Of a DNA stretch of 64,000 nucleotides, positions 45,714-53,996 are shown one piece after another (position 1 is the first letter of the stretch; the number at the start of each line of letters is the position of its first letter). The translations under genes and the position numbers were made by a program. The notes beneath the pieces are model-generated. The model was not told the DNA's origin and did no database searches. It saw nothing but the letters and a program-made list of their open reading frames with translations. This DNA comes from CAWCDJ01 sp963836015 (GTDB taxonomy: Bacteria; Acidobacteriota; Terriglobia; Bryobacterales; Bryobacteraceae). Location of the stretch: the NCBI GenBank assembly GCA_963836015.1, contig CAWIIF010000015.1:1116001-1180000 (forward strand), given 5' to 3'.

Positions 45714-47102
45714 ATGATGAAGCACTTCTTCCTATTGGCCCTGCTTTGGGCAGCCGCTGCCGCTGCTCAGGATGCGACTCTCCGAACGATGCGGGTCGAT
45801 TATTTCCATACCGGGGATGCGTCCCACGAGCAGTTTGCCCTCGACTGTGTCGCGATCGAAGGAGCCTGGCCGGGACCACTGGACCGGTGGGTCGACGAGA
45901 GTAATCTGGGCAAGTACTTTTTCCAGGTGCTCGACCGTGGGACAAACCGGGTCGTCTACTCCCGCGGTTTCGCGAGCATCTTCGGCGAATGGCAGACCAC
46001 CGACGAAGCGAAACAACAACGCCGGGCCTTTCACGAGAGCGTTCGCTTCCCGGCACCGGATAAGCCTGTGCAGGTAGTGATTAAAGAGCGCGGGCCGCAT
46101 AACGAATTCCGGGAGGTCTGGTCGGTGATCGTCGATCCATCGGACGCCACGGTGGACAGGAGCGATCCGCCGAAGCTCAATGTCTGGCCTGTCATTCAGA
46201 ACGGCCCGCCCCGGGACAAGGTGGACCTGCTGCTATTGGGAGACGGCTACACCGCGTCCGAAATGAACAAATGGCATGCCGACGCGCACCGCCTGGCTGA
46301 GACGTTATTTGCGGCATCGCCGTTCAAGGAGCACCGGCGGGATTTCAATGTGTGGGCCATCGATACACCGGCAGAGCAGAGCGGTGTTGCGCGTCCTTCC
46401 GACGCTGTTTACCGGCACTCGCCTCTGCGCGCCGCCTACGACGCATTTGGCTCGGAGCGTTATGTCCTCACGTTCGACAATAAGCGGTTGCGTGAGATCG
46501 CGTCCGCCGCCCCGTACGAGTTCATTGAAATCGTGGTGAACGACCGCAAGTACGGTGGCGGCGGCATCTACAACTTGTACGCGACAGTCTCCGCGGACAA
46601 CGCGTTCACCCCGTATGTGTTCGTGCACGAATTCGGTCACCACTTCGCCGGCCTGGCTGACGAGTACTACACCTCCGATGTGGCTTACGGCAGCAGCGCG
46701 GAGCGCCCGGAGCCATGGGAGCCGAACGTGACGGCGGATCTGAGCGGGAAGAAATGGAAGGACCTGCTGACCGCCGGAATCGAATTGCCGTCGCCTTGGC
46801 CGAAGCAGCAGTTCGAGCAGCTCCAGCAGGAGATTCAGAAGCAGCGCCGGGACATCCGTGCGCAACACCGGCCCGAAGGGGAGATGGAGGCGCTGTTCCG
46901 GTCGGAACGCGATCGCGATACCAGGCTGCTGGGCTCCGGCCCCGATGCAGGTAAGGTCGGCACTTTCGAGGGCGCCATGTACGAGCCCCACGGATACTAC
47001 CGGCCGCAGCAGGACTGCATCATGTTCACCCGAGACGAAGTCGGCTTCTGCGCGGTCTGCCGCAGGGCGATCGAGCGGATCATCCGCATGTATGCAAAAT
47101 AG
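45714..47102 (+). CDS. Secreted M64-family (IgA-peptidase-like) zinc metallopeptidase
   Basis: 462 aa with a signal peptide (KHFFLLALLWAAAAAAQ). An N-terminal beta-rich M64 domain (about 20-140) precedes the catalytic domain (KVDLLLLGDGYTASEM at about 165). The zinc site is H305-EFGH309 followed by HFAGLADEYY, as in the metzincin-like HExxHxxGxxDE arrangement of M64. The C-terminal CRRAIERIIRM segment is also family-typical. A degradative secreted peptidase; despite the family name an IgA substrate is unlikely in a soil bacterium. Confidence 0.88.
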   Translation: MMKHFFLLALLWAAAAAAQDATLRTMRVDYFHTGDASHEQFALDCVAIEGAWPGPLDRWVDESNLGKYFFQVLDRGTNRVVYSRGFASIFGEWQTTDEAKQQRRAFHESVRFPAPDKPVQVVIKERGPHNEFREVWSVIVDPSDATVDRSDPPKLNVWPVIQNGPPRDKVDLLLLGDGYTASEMNKWHADAHRLAETLFAASPFKEHRRDFNVWAIDTPAEQSGVARPSDAVYRHSPLRAAYDAFGSERYVLTFDNKRLREIASAAPYEFIEIVVNDRKYGGGGIYNLYATVSADNAFTPYVFVHEFGHHFAGLADEYYTSDVAYGSSAERPEPWEPNVTADLSGKKWKDLLTAGIELPSPWPKQQFEQLQQEIQKQRRDIRAQHRPEGEMEALFRSERDRDTRLLGSGPDAGKVGTFEGAMYEPHGYYRPQQDCIMFTRDEVGFCAVCRRAIERIIRMYAK

Positions 47103-47129
47103 CTTCGCGGTGCGCGGATCGAGGGGCTG

Positions 47130-48413
47130 TTATGCAGCCTCAGTCTTGGCGTGAACCCTGAAGGTCACCTGCTCAATGCGGCCGACTCCCAGTACCAGGA
47201 AGGCGGCGCCGGCGAGGGCGATCACGGCGGCCAGCAGAAACGCCAGGTAGAACTCGCCCGTAGTTTGGAGGATCCAGCCGGTTAACACCGGAGCGGCCAC
47301 GCCGGCCAGATTGGCGAAGCCGTTCTGCAGGCCCGTCCATTTACCCGCGGCCAGTGGCCCGGCCAGCGTTTGCGTCATCGCGAAGATGGTGGGTGTGTAA
47401 ATGCCGAATGCTATACAGGCAAGGAAGAGAAGCACCATCGCGCTCTGCTCGTCGCGCACGATCGCTACGGGCAGGATGATGGTGGAGAGGGCGAGTCCGG
47501 TTCCGGCGAAGGTCTTGCGCACCAGGGTCGGAGTGCCGCCGCGGAGGATCCACCGGTCCGCCAGCCATCCGCTGGTAACCGAGACGATACCGATGAGGAA
47601 GAATGAGAACGAGCCGAAAAACGCCATTCTGTCCTTCGTAAAATGGCGCTCCTTCTCCAGGTAGCCCGGCAGCCAGGTGATCAGGAAGTACCAGAAATAA
47701 TTCGCGCAGAACTGGCCCAGGGCGGTGGACCATGCGGAACGCTGGCGCAGGATATCGGCGACGCTGGGCGCCGCGGCGGGATTCTGCCGCGCCGCGACAC
47801 TTGGGCCCCGCGGCATCCAGAGATACCACGGTAAGAGCCAAGCCGCGCCCGCGAAACCCAGCATGACAAAGAACGGCCGCCATCCGTAACGCAGCATGAA
47901 CAGCCCGCCGAGCAGCGTACCCACCGAAGGACCTGCCTTGGTCGCGGCATCGATCAGAGCGTTGGCCAGACCCCGGTGGTGCTCGGGAAAATGGTTCACC
48001 AGGATTCGCGCATATGCCGGATACGCCACGGATTCGCCGATACCCAGCAGCAGGCGGAGCCCAAAAATCGCAGCGAACGTTCGGGCCGCGCCCGAGAGTG
48101 TGGTTGCTCCCGACCACAGCAGCAGCCCTGCCGCCAGGACCCAGCAGACGTTGAACCGGTCCGCCAACCAGCCGGCGATCGACAGGATCTGGAACGCCGC
48201 GTAGGTGAAGAAGAAGGCGGATAGCAAAAGGCCCAGCTGGTAGTTACTGAGGTGCAGGTCGCGCTGAATGTCGGTGGCGCCCACCGAGAGGTTGGTACGG
48301 TCCACCAGGCAGATGAAGCTGCACGCGATCAGGAGACCCAGTATCCTCCACTGCCTGGCGGACAACGCAGCCCGAACCGCAACCCCTGTGGTCACGCTGC
48401 CACCGTAACACAC
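47130..48413 (-). CDS. MFS transporter, anion:cation symporter (hexuronate) type
   Basis: 427 aa with 12 predicted helices. Family motifs: DRTNLSVGATDIQRDLHLSN in helix 1-2, GWLADRF after helix 2, LLLGIGESVAYPAYARI in helix 4 and a second-half GWLADRWI. This signature matches the ACS group transporting hexuronates, glucarate and similar sugar acids. It follows the PfkB kinase gene by 23 nt in one operon and lies downstream of the pectinesterase. Start could be the GTG six codons further in. Confidence 0.85.
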   Translation of the reverse strand: MCYGGSVTTGVAVRAALSARQWRILGLLIACSFICLVDRTNLSVGATDIQRDLHLSNYQLGLLLSAFFFTYAAFQILSIAGWLADRFNVCWVLAAGLLLWSGATTLSGAARTFAAIFGLRLLLGIGESVAYPAYARILVNHFPEHHRGLANALIDAATKAGPSVGTLLGGLFMLRYGWRPFFVMLGFAGAAWLLPWYLWMPRGPSVAARQNPAAAPSVADILRQRSAWSTALGQFCANYFWYFLITWLPGYLEKERHFTKDRMAFFGSFSFFLIGIVSVTSGWLADRWILRGGTPTLVRKTFAGTGLALSTIILPVAIVRDEQSAMVLLFLACIAFGIYTPTIFAMTQTLAGPLAAGKWTGLQNGFANLAGVAAPVLTGWILQTTGEFYLAFLLAAVIALAGAAFLVLGVGRIEQVTFRVHAKTEAA

Positions 48414-48436
48414 TGCCGTGAGGCAAGCTGTCCGGA

Positions 48437-49381
48437 TCAGGAGGGGCAGCGTTGCGTTAACGGCCTGTGTGTCAGGAGCAGGTCCTCCACTTCCGACCTG
48501 GAGGGCGCGCCCGCGCGCCCTCCGAAGCGGGTCACCTTGATGGCCGCGGCGGCGTTTGCGAAGGCTACCGCGGTTTCCAGATCCCGACCCTCGGCCAGCG
48601 CCAGCGCGAAAGCTCCGTGAAACACATCTCCCGCACCCAGCGTATCCACCGCTTCCACGCGATACGCTGCCTGATGCCGGACCTCACCGCTTTCCACCCA
48701 GGTCACGCCGTCGGCGCCATCGGTTGCCAGCATCACGCCGCTTCCAATCCGCGCCGCGGCCTGCAGGCCGGCAACGATTCCTTTGACTCCGGTTGCTCCT
48801 TCCAGGCCAGGGGCGGAAAAGGCGGCTACGGTGGAAGCCCGAATCAGTTCCGGAGCACAGGTGGGCATGTCGGCGTCCAGGACGGTGGGGATGTTCGAGG
48901 CTGCGGCGCGGCGAAACAGTTCCAGGTCGCCGGCGGGCCAGTGGGCATCGGCGAGGACCGCTCCCACGCCGGGCGGAATCTGGGGCAGCCAGTTGGTTTC
49001 ATGCGGGATCTTCGGATCGAAGTAGCTGACGATCAGCCGGTCGCCCGCATCGTCGATCAGGATCGAGGCAAGAGACGAGGCGCGACCGGCGAAGCGATGC
49101 ACGAGACCGGTCTCCACCCCGTATCCATCGAGTTCGCGAACGATGGCGTCGCCAATCGGATCGTCGCCGAGCCGGGCGATCAAGTGCGCGCGTCCGCCCA
49201 GGCGCGCAATCGCGACCGCCGCGGTGGCGGCATTTCCTCCGCCGACGGCCTTGAAATCGCGCGCGCGGAACTTCAAGGGCTGCTGCGGAATCTGCCCCAC
49301 ACCGAAGATGTGGTCCATCGTGGCGCAGCCCATGCAAAGGACAGTCGCGGGAGAACTCGGAGGACTACCAGCGAAAGGCAT
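48437..49381 (-). CDS. PfkB-family sugar kinase
   Basis: 314-aa cytoplasmic kinase of the ribokinase fold. Substrate motif VGGGNAATAAVAIARLGG near residue 45 and the ATP/anion-hole motif DTLGAGDVFHGAFALAL near residue 245, containing the catalytic Asp. Similar proteins phosphorylate 2-keto-3-deoxygluconate, fructose derivatives or sulfofructose. Co-transcribed with the hexuronate-type transporter, and with a pectinesterase upstream, so 2-keto-3-deoxygluconate is a reasonable but unproven substrate. Confidence 0.85.
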   Translation of the reverse strand: MPFAGSPPSSPATVLCMGCATMDHIFGVGQIPQQPLKFRARDFKAVGGGNAATAAVAIARLGGRAHLIARLGDDPIGDAIVRELDGYGVETGLVHRFAGRASSLASILIDDAGDRLIVSYFDPKIPHETNWLPQIPPGVGAVLADAHWPAGDLELFRRAAASNIPTVLDADMPTCAPELIRASTVAAFSAPGLEGATGVKGIVAGLQAAARIGSGVMLATDGADGVTWVESGEVRHQAAYRVEAVDTLGAGDVFHGAFALALAEGRDLETAVAFANAAAAIKVTRFGGRAGAPSRSEVEDLLLTHRPLTQRCPS

Positions 49382-49489
49382 CGGGGTATCTTCGAAGAAT
49401 TGGCACCATGGGATTCCCAGCCACTAAGCGGCCATTGTACTCTGTTGCGGGGGGTCATTATACCGGCCTCGCGGGTCATCAACGTCGCG

Positions 49490-49606
49490 TCAGTTCTGCC
49501 GCTGCATCCTAACCCTTGCGCACCTCGGGCATTTCCACTTTCGTTGCTTGTGGAAGATGTGGCCCTTTAGTTCTTTCATCGGAATTCGGCACTTCCGGCA
49601 GGTCAA
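49490..49606 (-). CDS. Candidate 38-aa zinc-ribbon microprotein
   Basis: A TTG-initiated frame with AAAGGGA about 7 nt upstream encodes 38 residues with two CxxC pairs (TCRKC near the start and KCPRC near residue 26) and many Lys/Arg. This is the layout of a minimal zinc ribbon. It lies in the gap between the pectinesterase and the PfkB gene on the same strand. It could be a real small protein or the remnant of a longer zinc-ribbon gene. The spacing of the cysteines is the only strong support. Confidence 0.4.
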   Translation of the reverse strand: MTCRKCRIPMKELKGHIFHKQRKWKCPRCARVRMQRQN

Positions 49607-49634
49607 GCCATTTCCCTTTGTCTCTTAGGAGGCG

Positions 49635-50597
49635 CTACGGCCGGGCCGCCGGGTTCCAGCCATCGCGGCCGCGAAGGTAGACTTCGGGCCGAAATCGAGC
49701 CGCCTCGCTGGATGTCAGTTCGTGCGCCCACTTAACGCGGTCCGCGGCGGCTCCTGGCCCGGTGGATCCGGACTCGGCGAAGAACGAATCCTTCTCCGCC
49801 TCGGGCTTGTTCCAGTTGTTCCATCCTTCGGGGCGGATGTGATCACCCATCCAGCAATCCAGATAGACGACGCGCGCGTAGATCCGCCACGGGCGACCCA
49901 ACGCTACTTCGTGGACTCCCGGATCGGCCGTGAGTCTGCAGCGGTCGAATACGAAGCCCTCCGGCCCCGCAGGCATAGTACGGCTCACCGCCGCGATGAA
50001 ACCCGGCCCACGGCTATGGATTTCACACCGCTCGAACACCGCCTGCGCATCCCCGAAGATGAAATCCACGTGCCCGGCGATGTAGCAGTCCTCGTAGTAT
50101 TGCCGGCCGCTCGCGGCGTACAGCGTATCCTGCATCCCGATGAAATGGCAATGGCGGAAGACCGCGCGGTCCGAGTGCGTCGAAACCGCTACGGCCTGTG
50201 TCCCCGGTCCGAAGGTGTTCTCGAACGTGAGATTCTCGGCTTCGAATTCCGGACCGCTCACGTCCACCACCGCGCTGAAAAAAGTGCCGCCTACGTCTTT
50301 CGCCCCCACGCTGTAGGTAATGACGGTCGTGGCAGCGTCCTGCCCCAGTAACGTGATCCGCGGCCGGTCCGGCGGCACTCGCACCCGTTCATGGTACACA
50401 CCGGGCCGAATCTCGATCACCACCCGCCCCGGAAACGGAGTGAACGCCCGGTCCATCACATGATCCACCGCATTCTGCACGGTGGGAAAATCGCCGCTGC
50501 CGTCCTTGGCGACGATTACGTGGATCGGAGCGACCGCGGCCGAGATCGGCAGCGCCGCTAGGATCAGCACGAGGGAGTGGGTCGGAAAAAGCCGCAT
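49635..50597 (-). CDS. Secreted pectinesterase
   Basis: 320 aa from ATG 50597, which begins a signal peptide (MRLFPTHSLVLILAALPISAA). Right-handed beta-helix enzyme removing methyl groups from pectin. Conserved blocks: VAKDGSGDFPTVQNAV, YHERVRV, ENTFGPGTQAVA, MQDTLYA, GHVDFIFGDAQAVFE containing the catalytic Asp, and ALGRPWR. An upstream extension of the frame lacks coding character and would hide the signal peptide. Suggests plant-wall polysaccharide use, consistent with the neighbouring transporter and kinase. Confidence 0.92.
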   Translation of the reverse strand: MRLFPTHSLVLILAALPISAAVAPIHVIVAKDGSGDFPTVQNAVDHVMDRAFTPFPGRVVIEIRPGVYHERVRVPPDRPRITLLGQDAATTVITYSVGAKDVGGTFFSAVVDVSGPEFEAENLTFENTFGPGTQAVAVSTHSDRAVFRHCHFIGMQDTLYAASGRQYYEDCYIAGHVDFIFGDAQAVFERCEIHSRGPGFIAAVSRTMPAGPEGFVFDRCRLTADPGVHEVALGRPWRIYARVVYLDCWMGDHIRPEGWNNWNKPEAEKDSFFAESGSTGPGAAADRVKWAHELTSSEAARFRPEVYLRGRDGWNPAARP

Positions 50598-51386
50598 CTC
50601 TCCATTCTCATCCAAGCCACGACGTCTGAGTGAATGTCTGGCCGGCTCTGATGTACTCGGCCCGGGTTCGGCATGAGGCGAACTGGAAGGCCCGGAGTTT
50701 CGAGGGTACTCTGGAACATCCTCGCGCGCTCTATCTCTGTAAGCAGAAGGAACGAAGGGAAAACGAGGCTCAGGGCAGGAAATTGATATCTGGCTCAATC
50801 CCCACCTGACAAACTGCGATTCACAGCTAATCGCAACCTGCTGAAAACATTACCAGTAAGCACGTCCGGATGTTCGGTAGGACGGCAGAGTTCGCAATTC
50901 TGGCCGGGACCCGCTCCAGCGAAGGAAATGCCGCAAAGTTGGAGATGGCTCGCTGAAATCTGCGGGATCGAGCACGGGATTTGCGAAATCTCCGCTGGGT
51001 TTGCGAAATCAGCGTTACGGATTCCAAATTCGTCAGTAGCGCGAATCCGCAGAATCGGTACCTCCGCCCGCCGGAGACTGGCCTTCAAGATCTCCTGGAA
51101 TAGGAAATGGTAGTTGTCTCTCGTACGATTGCGGTCGTGCGTCCGTGATAAGCCAGGAGGCCGAAAAGCAGTTTGGCGCCAGGCGCGAATTCAGGGCTAC
51201 AGGCTAGCGAGACTGGCACCCGAATGAAAATGAACCTCTTCCAGGCATTGAACGGATCTCCCGGCCTCAGCAGTTTGGACAAGTCGGCGTGACCGGCTTT
51301 CAGGCTATCCGCCAGGGTGGGTTGCCAAATCGTGAAATAGCAATTGGCGCGCCCCGTTCGCCTGTGTCCGAGCATTCCTGGGGGCC
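50598..51386. other. Gene-poor remnant of an integrated element
   Basis: About 790 bp without an intact gene, lower in GC than its surroundings. It holds the decayed HTH-like fragment at 51085-51300 and two TTTGCGAAATC copies 20 bp apart (50980-50990 and 51000-51010) with a related CTGAAATC just upstream. Ends at the truncated integrase. Confidence 0.5.
51085..51300 (-). pseudogene. Fragment of a helix-turn-helix/replication-type accessory protein
   Basis: The minus strand reads KRFIFIRVPVSLACSPEF followed by APGAKLLFGLLAYHG, which resembles the opening of helix-turn-helix accessory proteins common on acidobacterial mobile elements. The similarity breaks off after AYHG and no helix-turn-helix follows. 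The frame then ends. Probably a decayed gene of the same element as the adjacent integrase; based on recall of the motif, not on a search. Confidence 0.35.
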
Positions 51387-52040
51387 GTGCGAGGACATCG
51401 TCTCGAAGCCGCATTCACCGCCGCTGTGGCGGTTGGTCTTCGGCAAGGCGAAATTTTAGGCCTGCAGTCGTCCGATATCGATTTGGCGCAGAGCCTTCTC
51501 AGGGTCCGAGCAGCACTACAGCGAATCGAAAAGAAATTGATCCGTGTCGAGCCGAAATCTACAACCAGCCGCCGGACCATACATTTGCCGGCCGTTTGCG
51601 TGAGTGCCCTCGCCCTTCATAAAACGGACCAGGACCTCGAGCGAAAATGGGCCGGAAGCCGATGGCACGATACCGGCTACGTGTTCACCACTAGGATCGG
51701 CACCCCGGTGGACGCAAGAGACCTGCTCAGGGAATATTACGCAATCACCCGGCCCAAGCCAAAAGACAAGGACACGCCACCGCCGAAAATGCCGTTCCCG
51801 CCGGTGCGGTTCTACGACCTAAGGCACAGCGCTGCGACGCTCCTGCTCGCCCAAGGCGTCACTGCCCGTTACATCACGGAGCTCTTGGGCCACTCCCAGG
51901 TGTCGTTTACGATGCAGACCTATGCCCACGTCCTGCCGGAGGTGCAGAGGCAAGTTGCTACCAAAATGGACGAGATCCTCGGCCCGGCCCCGGTTGCTAC
52001 CAGGGTTGCTACCAAACCGGTTGGCTCGACTCCGAATTAG
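51387..52040 (+). pseudogene. Tyrosine recombinase (phage-type integrase), N-terminal domain missing
   Basis: The 217 residues cover only the catalytic domain: first Arg19 in GLRQGEILGL, Lys region TTSRRTIHLP, YDLRH with Arg146 and His147, GHS with His169, and the nucleophile Tyr179 in QTYAHV. The core-binding domain that normally precedes it (about 150 residues) is absent; upstream frames hit a TGA at 51333. It ends 20 bp from the 3' end of tRNA-Arg, the classical insertion site, so this is the leftover of an integrated element. The C-terminal VATK/VATR repeats come from three GTTGCTACCA copies. The catalytic residues are intact, yet activity without the arm domain is doubtful. Confidence 0.75.
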
Positions 52041-52060
52041 CTGCTAAGTTATTGATTTTA

Positions 52061-52137
52061 TGGTGCGCCCAGACAGATTCGAACTGCCGACCTTCTGGTT
52101 CGTAGCCAGACGCTCTATCCAACTGAGCTATGGGCGC
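52061..52137 (-). tRNA. tRNA-Arg (anticodon ACG)
   Basis: A 77-nt cloverleaf on the minus strand: acceptor stem GCGCCCA/TGGGCGC, D arm GCTC..GAGC, anticodon stem TCTGG/CCAGA with loop CTACGAA, T arm GGCAG-TTCGAAT-CTGTC, discriminator A and an encoded CCA. The loop places ACG at the anticodon. Its 3' end faces the truncated integrase, consistent with use as an attachment site. Confidence 0.95.
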
Positions 52138-52222
52138 GTTGCTAGCGAAGGACTCCTTCAATGTACCCAACCGCGCACCCTTCACGCAACCCCGCGGCCG
52201 GTCTGCCAAAATGGGATTTTCC

Positions 52223-53386
52223 ATGACCGAACGCCTCTACTATACCGATTCCTACCTGCGCGATTTCACCGCGCGCGTGGTCGAACGCGCCGCGGACGCC
52301 CAAACCGTCTACCTCGACCGCTCCGCCTTCTACCCCAGCTCGGGCGGGCAGCCCTTCGATACCGGCGCCATCGGCGGAATCCCGGTGGTCGATGTGGTGG
52401 ACGAGGACGATCGCATCGCCCACCGCCTGGCCGCGCCCCTGGCGGGCGAGACGGTCGAGTGCTCCATCGATTGGGACCGCCGCTTCGATCACATGCAGCA
52501 GCATAGCGGTCAGCACCTGCTGTCCGCGGTCTTCGAAGAGCGGTTCCACCTCCACACCGTCAGCTTCCACCTGGGCGCGGAGAGCGCCACCATCGATCTC
52601 GAAGGCGGCCCCGTGGAGCCGCGCACCGCCCAGGAGGCGGAGCGCCGCGCCAACCAGATCATCCACGAGAACCGCCCCCTGGCCGTCCATTTCGAGGACG
52701 CAGCCGAGGCACAGGGGCTGCGCAAAGCGTCCGGGCGGCAGGGCACGCTGCGCGTTGTCTCGATCGACGGCCTGGACCGCAGCGCCTGTGGCGGCACGCA
52801 CGTCCGCGCCACGGGCGAGATCGGCGTGGTGCTGCTGCGCAAGCTGGAGAAGATCCGGCAGTCCGTGCGCGTCGAGTTCCTGTGCGGAGCTCGCGCGGTC
52901 CGCCGCGCGCGCGCCGACTACGAGGCCCTGGCGAAGGCCTCGCAGCTCTTCTCGTCGCCGCTCGACGAGGTGCCCGCCCTGGTGGCGGCGCAGCTCGAAA
53001 ATGCGCGCGCTGCCGAGAAGGCTCAGCGCAAGCTGGAACTCGATCTCGCGGTCTATCGCGGGCGCGAGCTGTATGCAGCTACCGCGCCCGATGCGGCCGG
53101 CCTCCGCCGGGTCACCGAGCGGCTTGCCGCCGGGTCGCTCGAGGATTTGCGCGCGCTCGCGCAAAGCTTCACGGCGCAGCCCAAGGCGGTGTTCGTGGCC
53201 GCGCTCACCCAGCCGCCCTCCGTGCTCGCGGCGGCCTCGGCCGATGCCGGGTTCGATGCCGGCAAGCTGCTGAAGGCTGCGCTCGCCGAAGCCGGCGGAC
53301 GCGGCGGCGGAACGCCCCGCATTGCCCAAGGCAGCGTGCCCGGCGCGGAGTTACTGGAAGCGGTATTGGCGAAACTGGCGGGTTAG
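52223..53386 (+). CDS. Alanyl-tRNA editing protein (AlaX-like) with DHHA1 domain
   Basis: About 387 aa. Hydrolyses mischarged Ser- or Gly-tRNA(Ala). Editing-domain zinc ligands H90-xxx-H94 (HMQQHSGQH) and C189-GGTH193 are intact. Residues about 210-290 form a helical linker, and the C-terminal domain resembles the DHHA1 part of alanyl-tRNA synthetase (GGGTPRIAQGS). It is the long, AlaX-L-like form. Start set at 52223 because upstream in-frame starts overlap the tRNA gene; 52211 is also possible. Confidence 0.9.
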   Translation: MTERLYYTDSYLRDFTARVVERAADAQTVYLDRSAFYPSSGGQPFDTGAIGGIPVVDVVDEDDRIAHRLAAPLAGETVECSIDWDRRFDHMQQHSGQHLLSAVFEERFHLHTVSFHLGAESATIDLEGGPVEPRTAQEAERRANQIIHENRPLAVHFEDAAEAQGLRKASGRQGTLRVVSIDGLDRSACGGTHVRATGEIGVVLLRKLEKIRQSVRVEFLCGARAVRRARADYEALAKASQLFSSPLDEVPALVAAQLENARAAEKAQRKLELDLAVYRGRELYAATAPDAAGLRRVTERLAAGSLEDLRALAQSFTAQPKAVFVAALTQPPSVLAAASADAGFDAGKLLKAALAEAGGRGGGTPRIAQGSVPGAELLEAVLAKLAG

Positions 53387-53400
53387 CCTGCGGGCCGTCT

Positions 53401-53991
53401 TCAGCTCTGCTTCTTCGGCACGACGCCCTTTTTCGTGGTCGTTCTCTTGGCTGGCGCGGCGCCTTCCTTAAGCAGCGCCTCGATCTGATTCCGAAGATAC
53501 TGTTCGTGTTCGGGTCCGAAGAAGGGTTCTTCGTTCCCCTCGTGCTGCGCGCGAATGACTCCCTGCCGGTCGATGAACGCCAGCAGCGGCATGTGCGGAA
53601 TCATCATGGTCGGATGCTGCAGGAAGTCCAGCACCTGCAGGGTGTTGGTGTTGTAGCCCACTGGAAACGGCGTCTGGTATTGTTGCGCGAACGCCGGCAC
53701 GTTGCTTCGCGCGTTCTCTTCGATCGCGGACTCGATCACCTGGAACCCGCGCGGGCCGAACTCTCCCTGCAGCTTGTTCAAATAGCCCGTGGTCCGCTGG
53801 CAGTGCGAGCAGGTCGTGAGGATGAAGGCCAGTAGTACCACCTTCCCGCGATACTGGCTGAGCTGAATCTGCTTGCCGTTGGCAAGGTTGATCGTGAAAT
53901 CCGGCGCGGGACGCGGCAAATTTGCCCCGGCCATAGGCGCGGCCAGGCATATCAGCGCCAACGCAGCGGTCAACATTCCCTGTCTCGCCAT
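53401..53991 (-). CDS. Secreted thioredoxin-fold redoxin (TlpA/AhpC-like)
   Basis: 196 aa with a signal peptide (MLTAALALICLAAPMAGA). Thioredoxin-fold domain with C61-SH-C64 in FILTTCSHCQRTTGYLNKL, preceded by LSQYRGKVVLLAF. The C-terminus is a short Lys/Thr-rich tail (KRTTTKKGVVPKKQS). Probably a periplasmic thiol:disulfide exchanger. Starts 5 nt after the end of the metallopeptidase-like gene in one operon. Confidence 0.85.
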   Translation of the reverse strand: MARQGMLTAALALICLAAPMAGANLPRPAPDFTINLANGKQIQLSQYRGKVVLLAFILTTCSHCQRTTGYLNKLQGEFGPRGFQVIESAIEENARSNVPAFAQQYQTPFPVGYNTNTLQVLDFLQHPTMMIPHMPLLAFIDRQGVIRAQHEGNEEPFFGPEHEQYLRNQIEALLKEGAAPAKRTTTKKGVVPKKQS

Positions 53992-53996
53992 AAGCC

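Noticed and set aside
47100..47130. Intrinsic terminators between convergent gene pairs (also 26318, 16385, 58236, 63102)
   Set aside because: The gaps are a few to about 30 bp and contain no GC hairpin followed by a T-run.
50598..52061. Second attachment site (repeat of the tRNA-Arg 3' end) bounding the integrase remnant
   Set aside because: No match of useful length to the tRNA 3' end was found in the gene-poor stretch; the far end has probably been lost.
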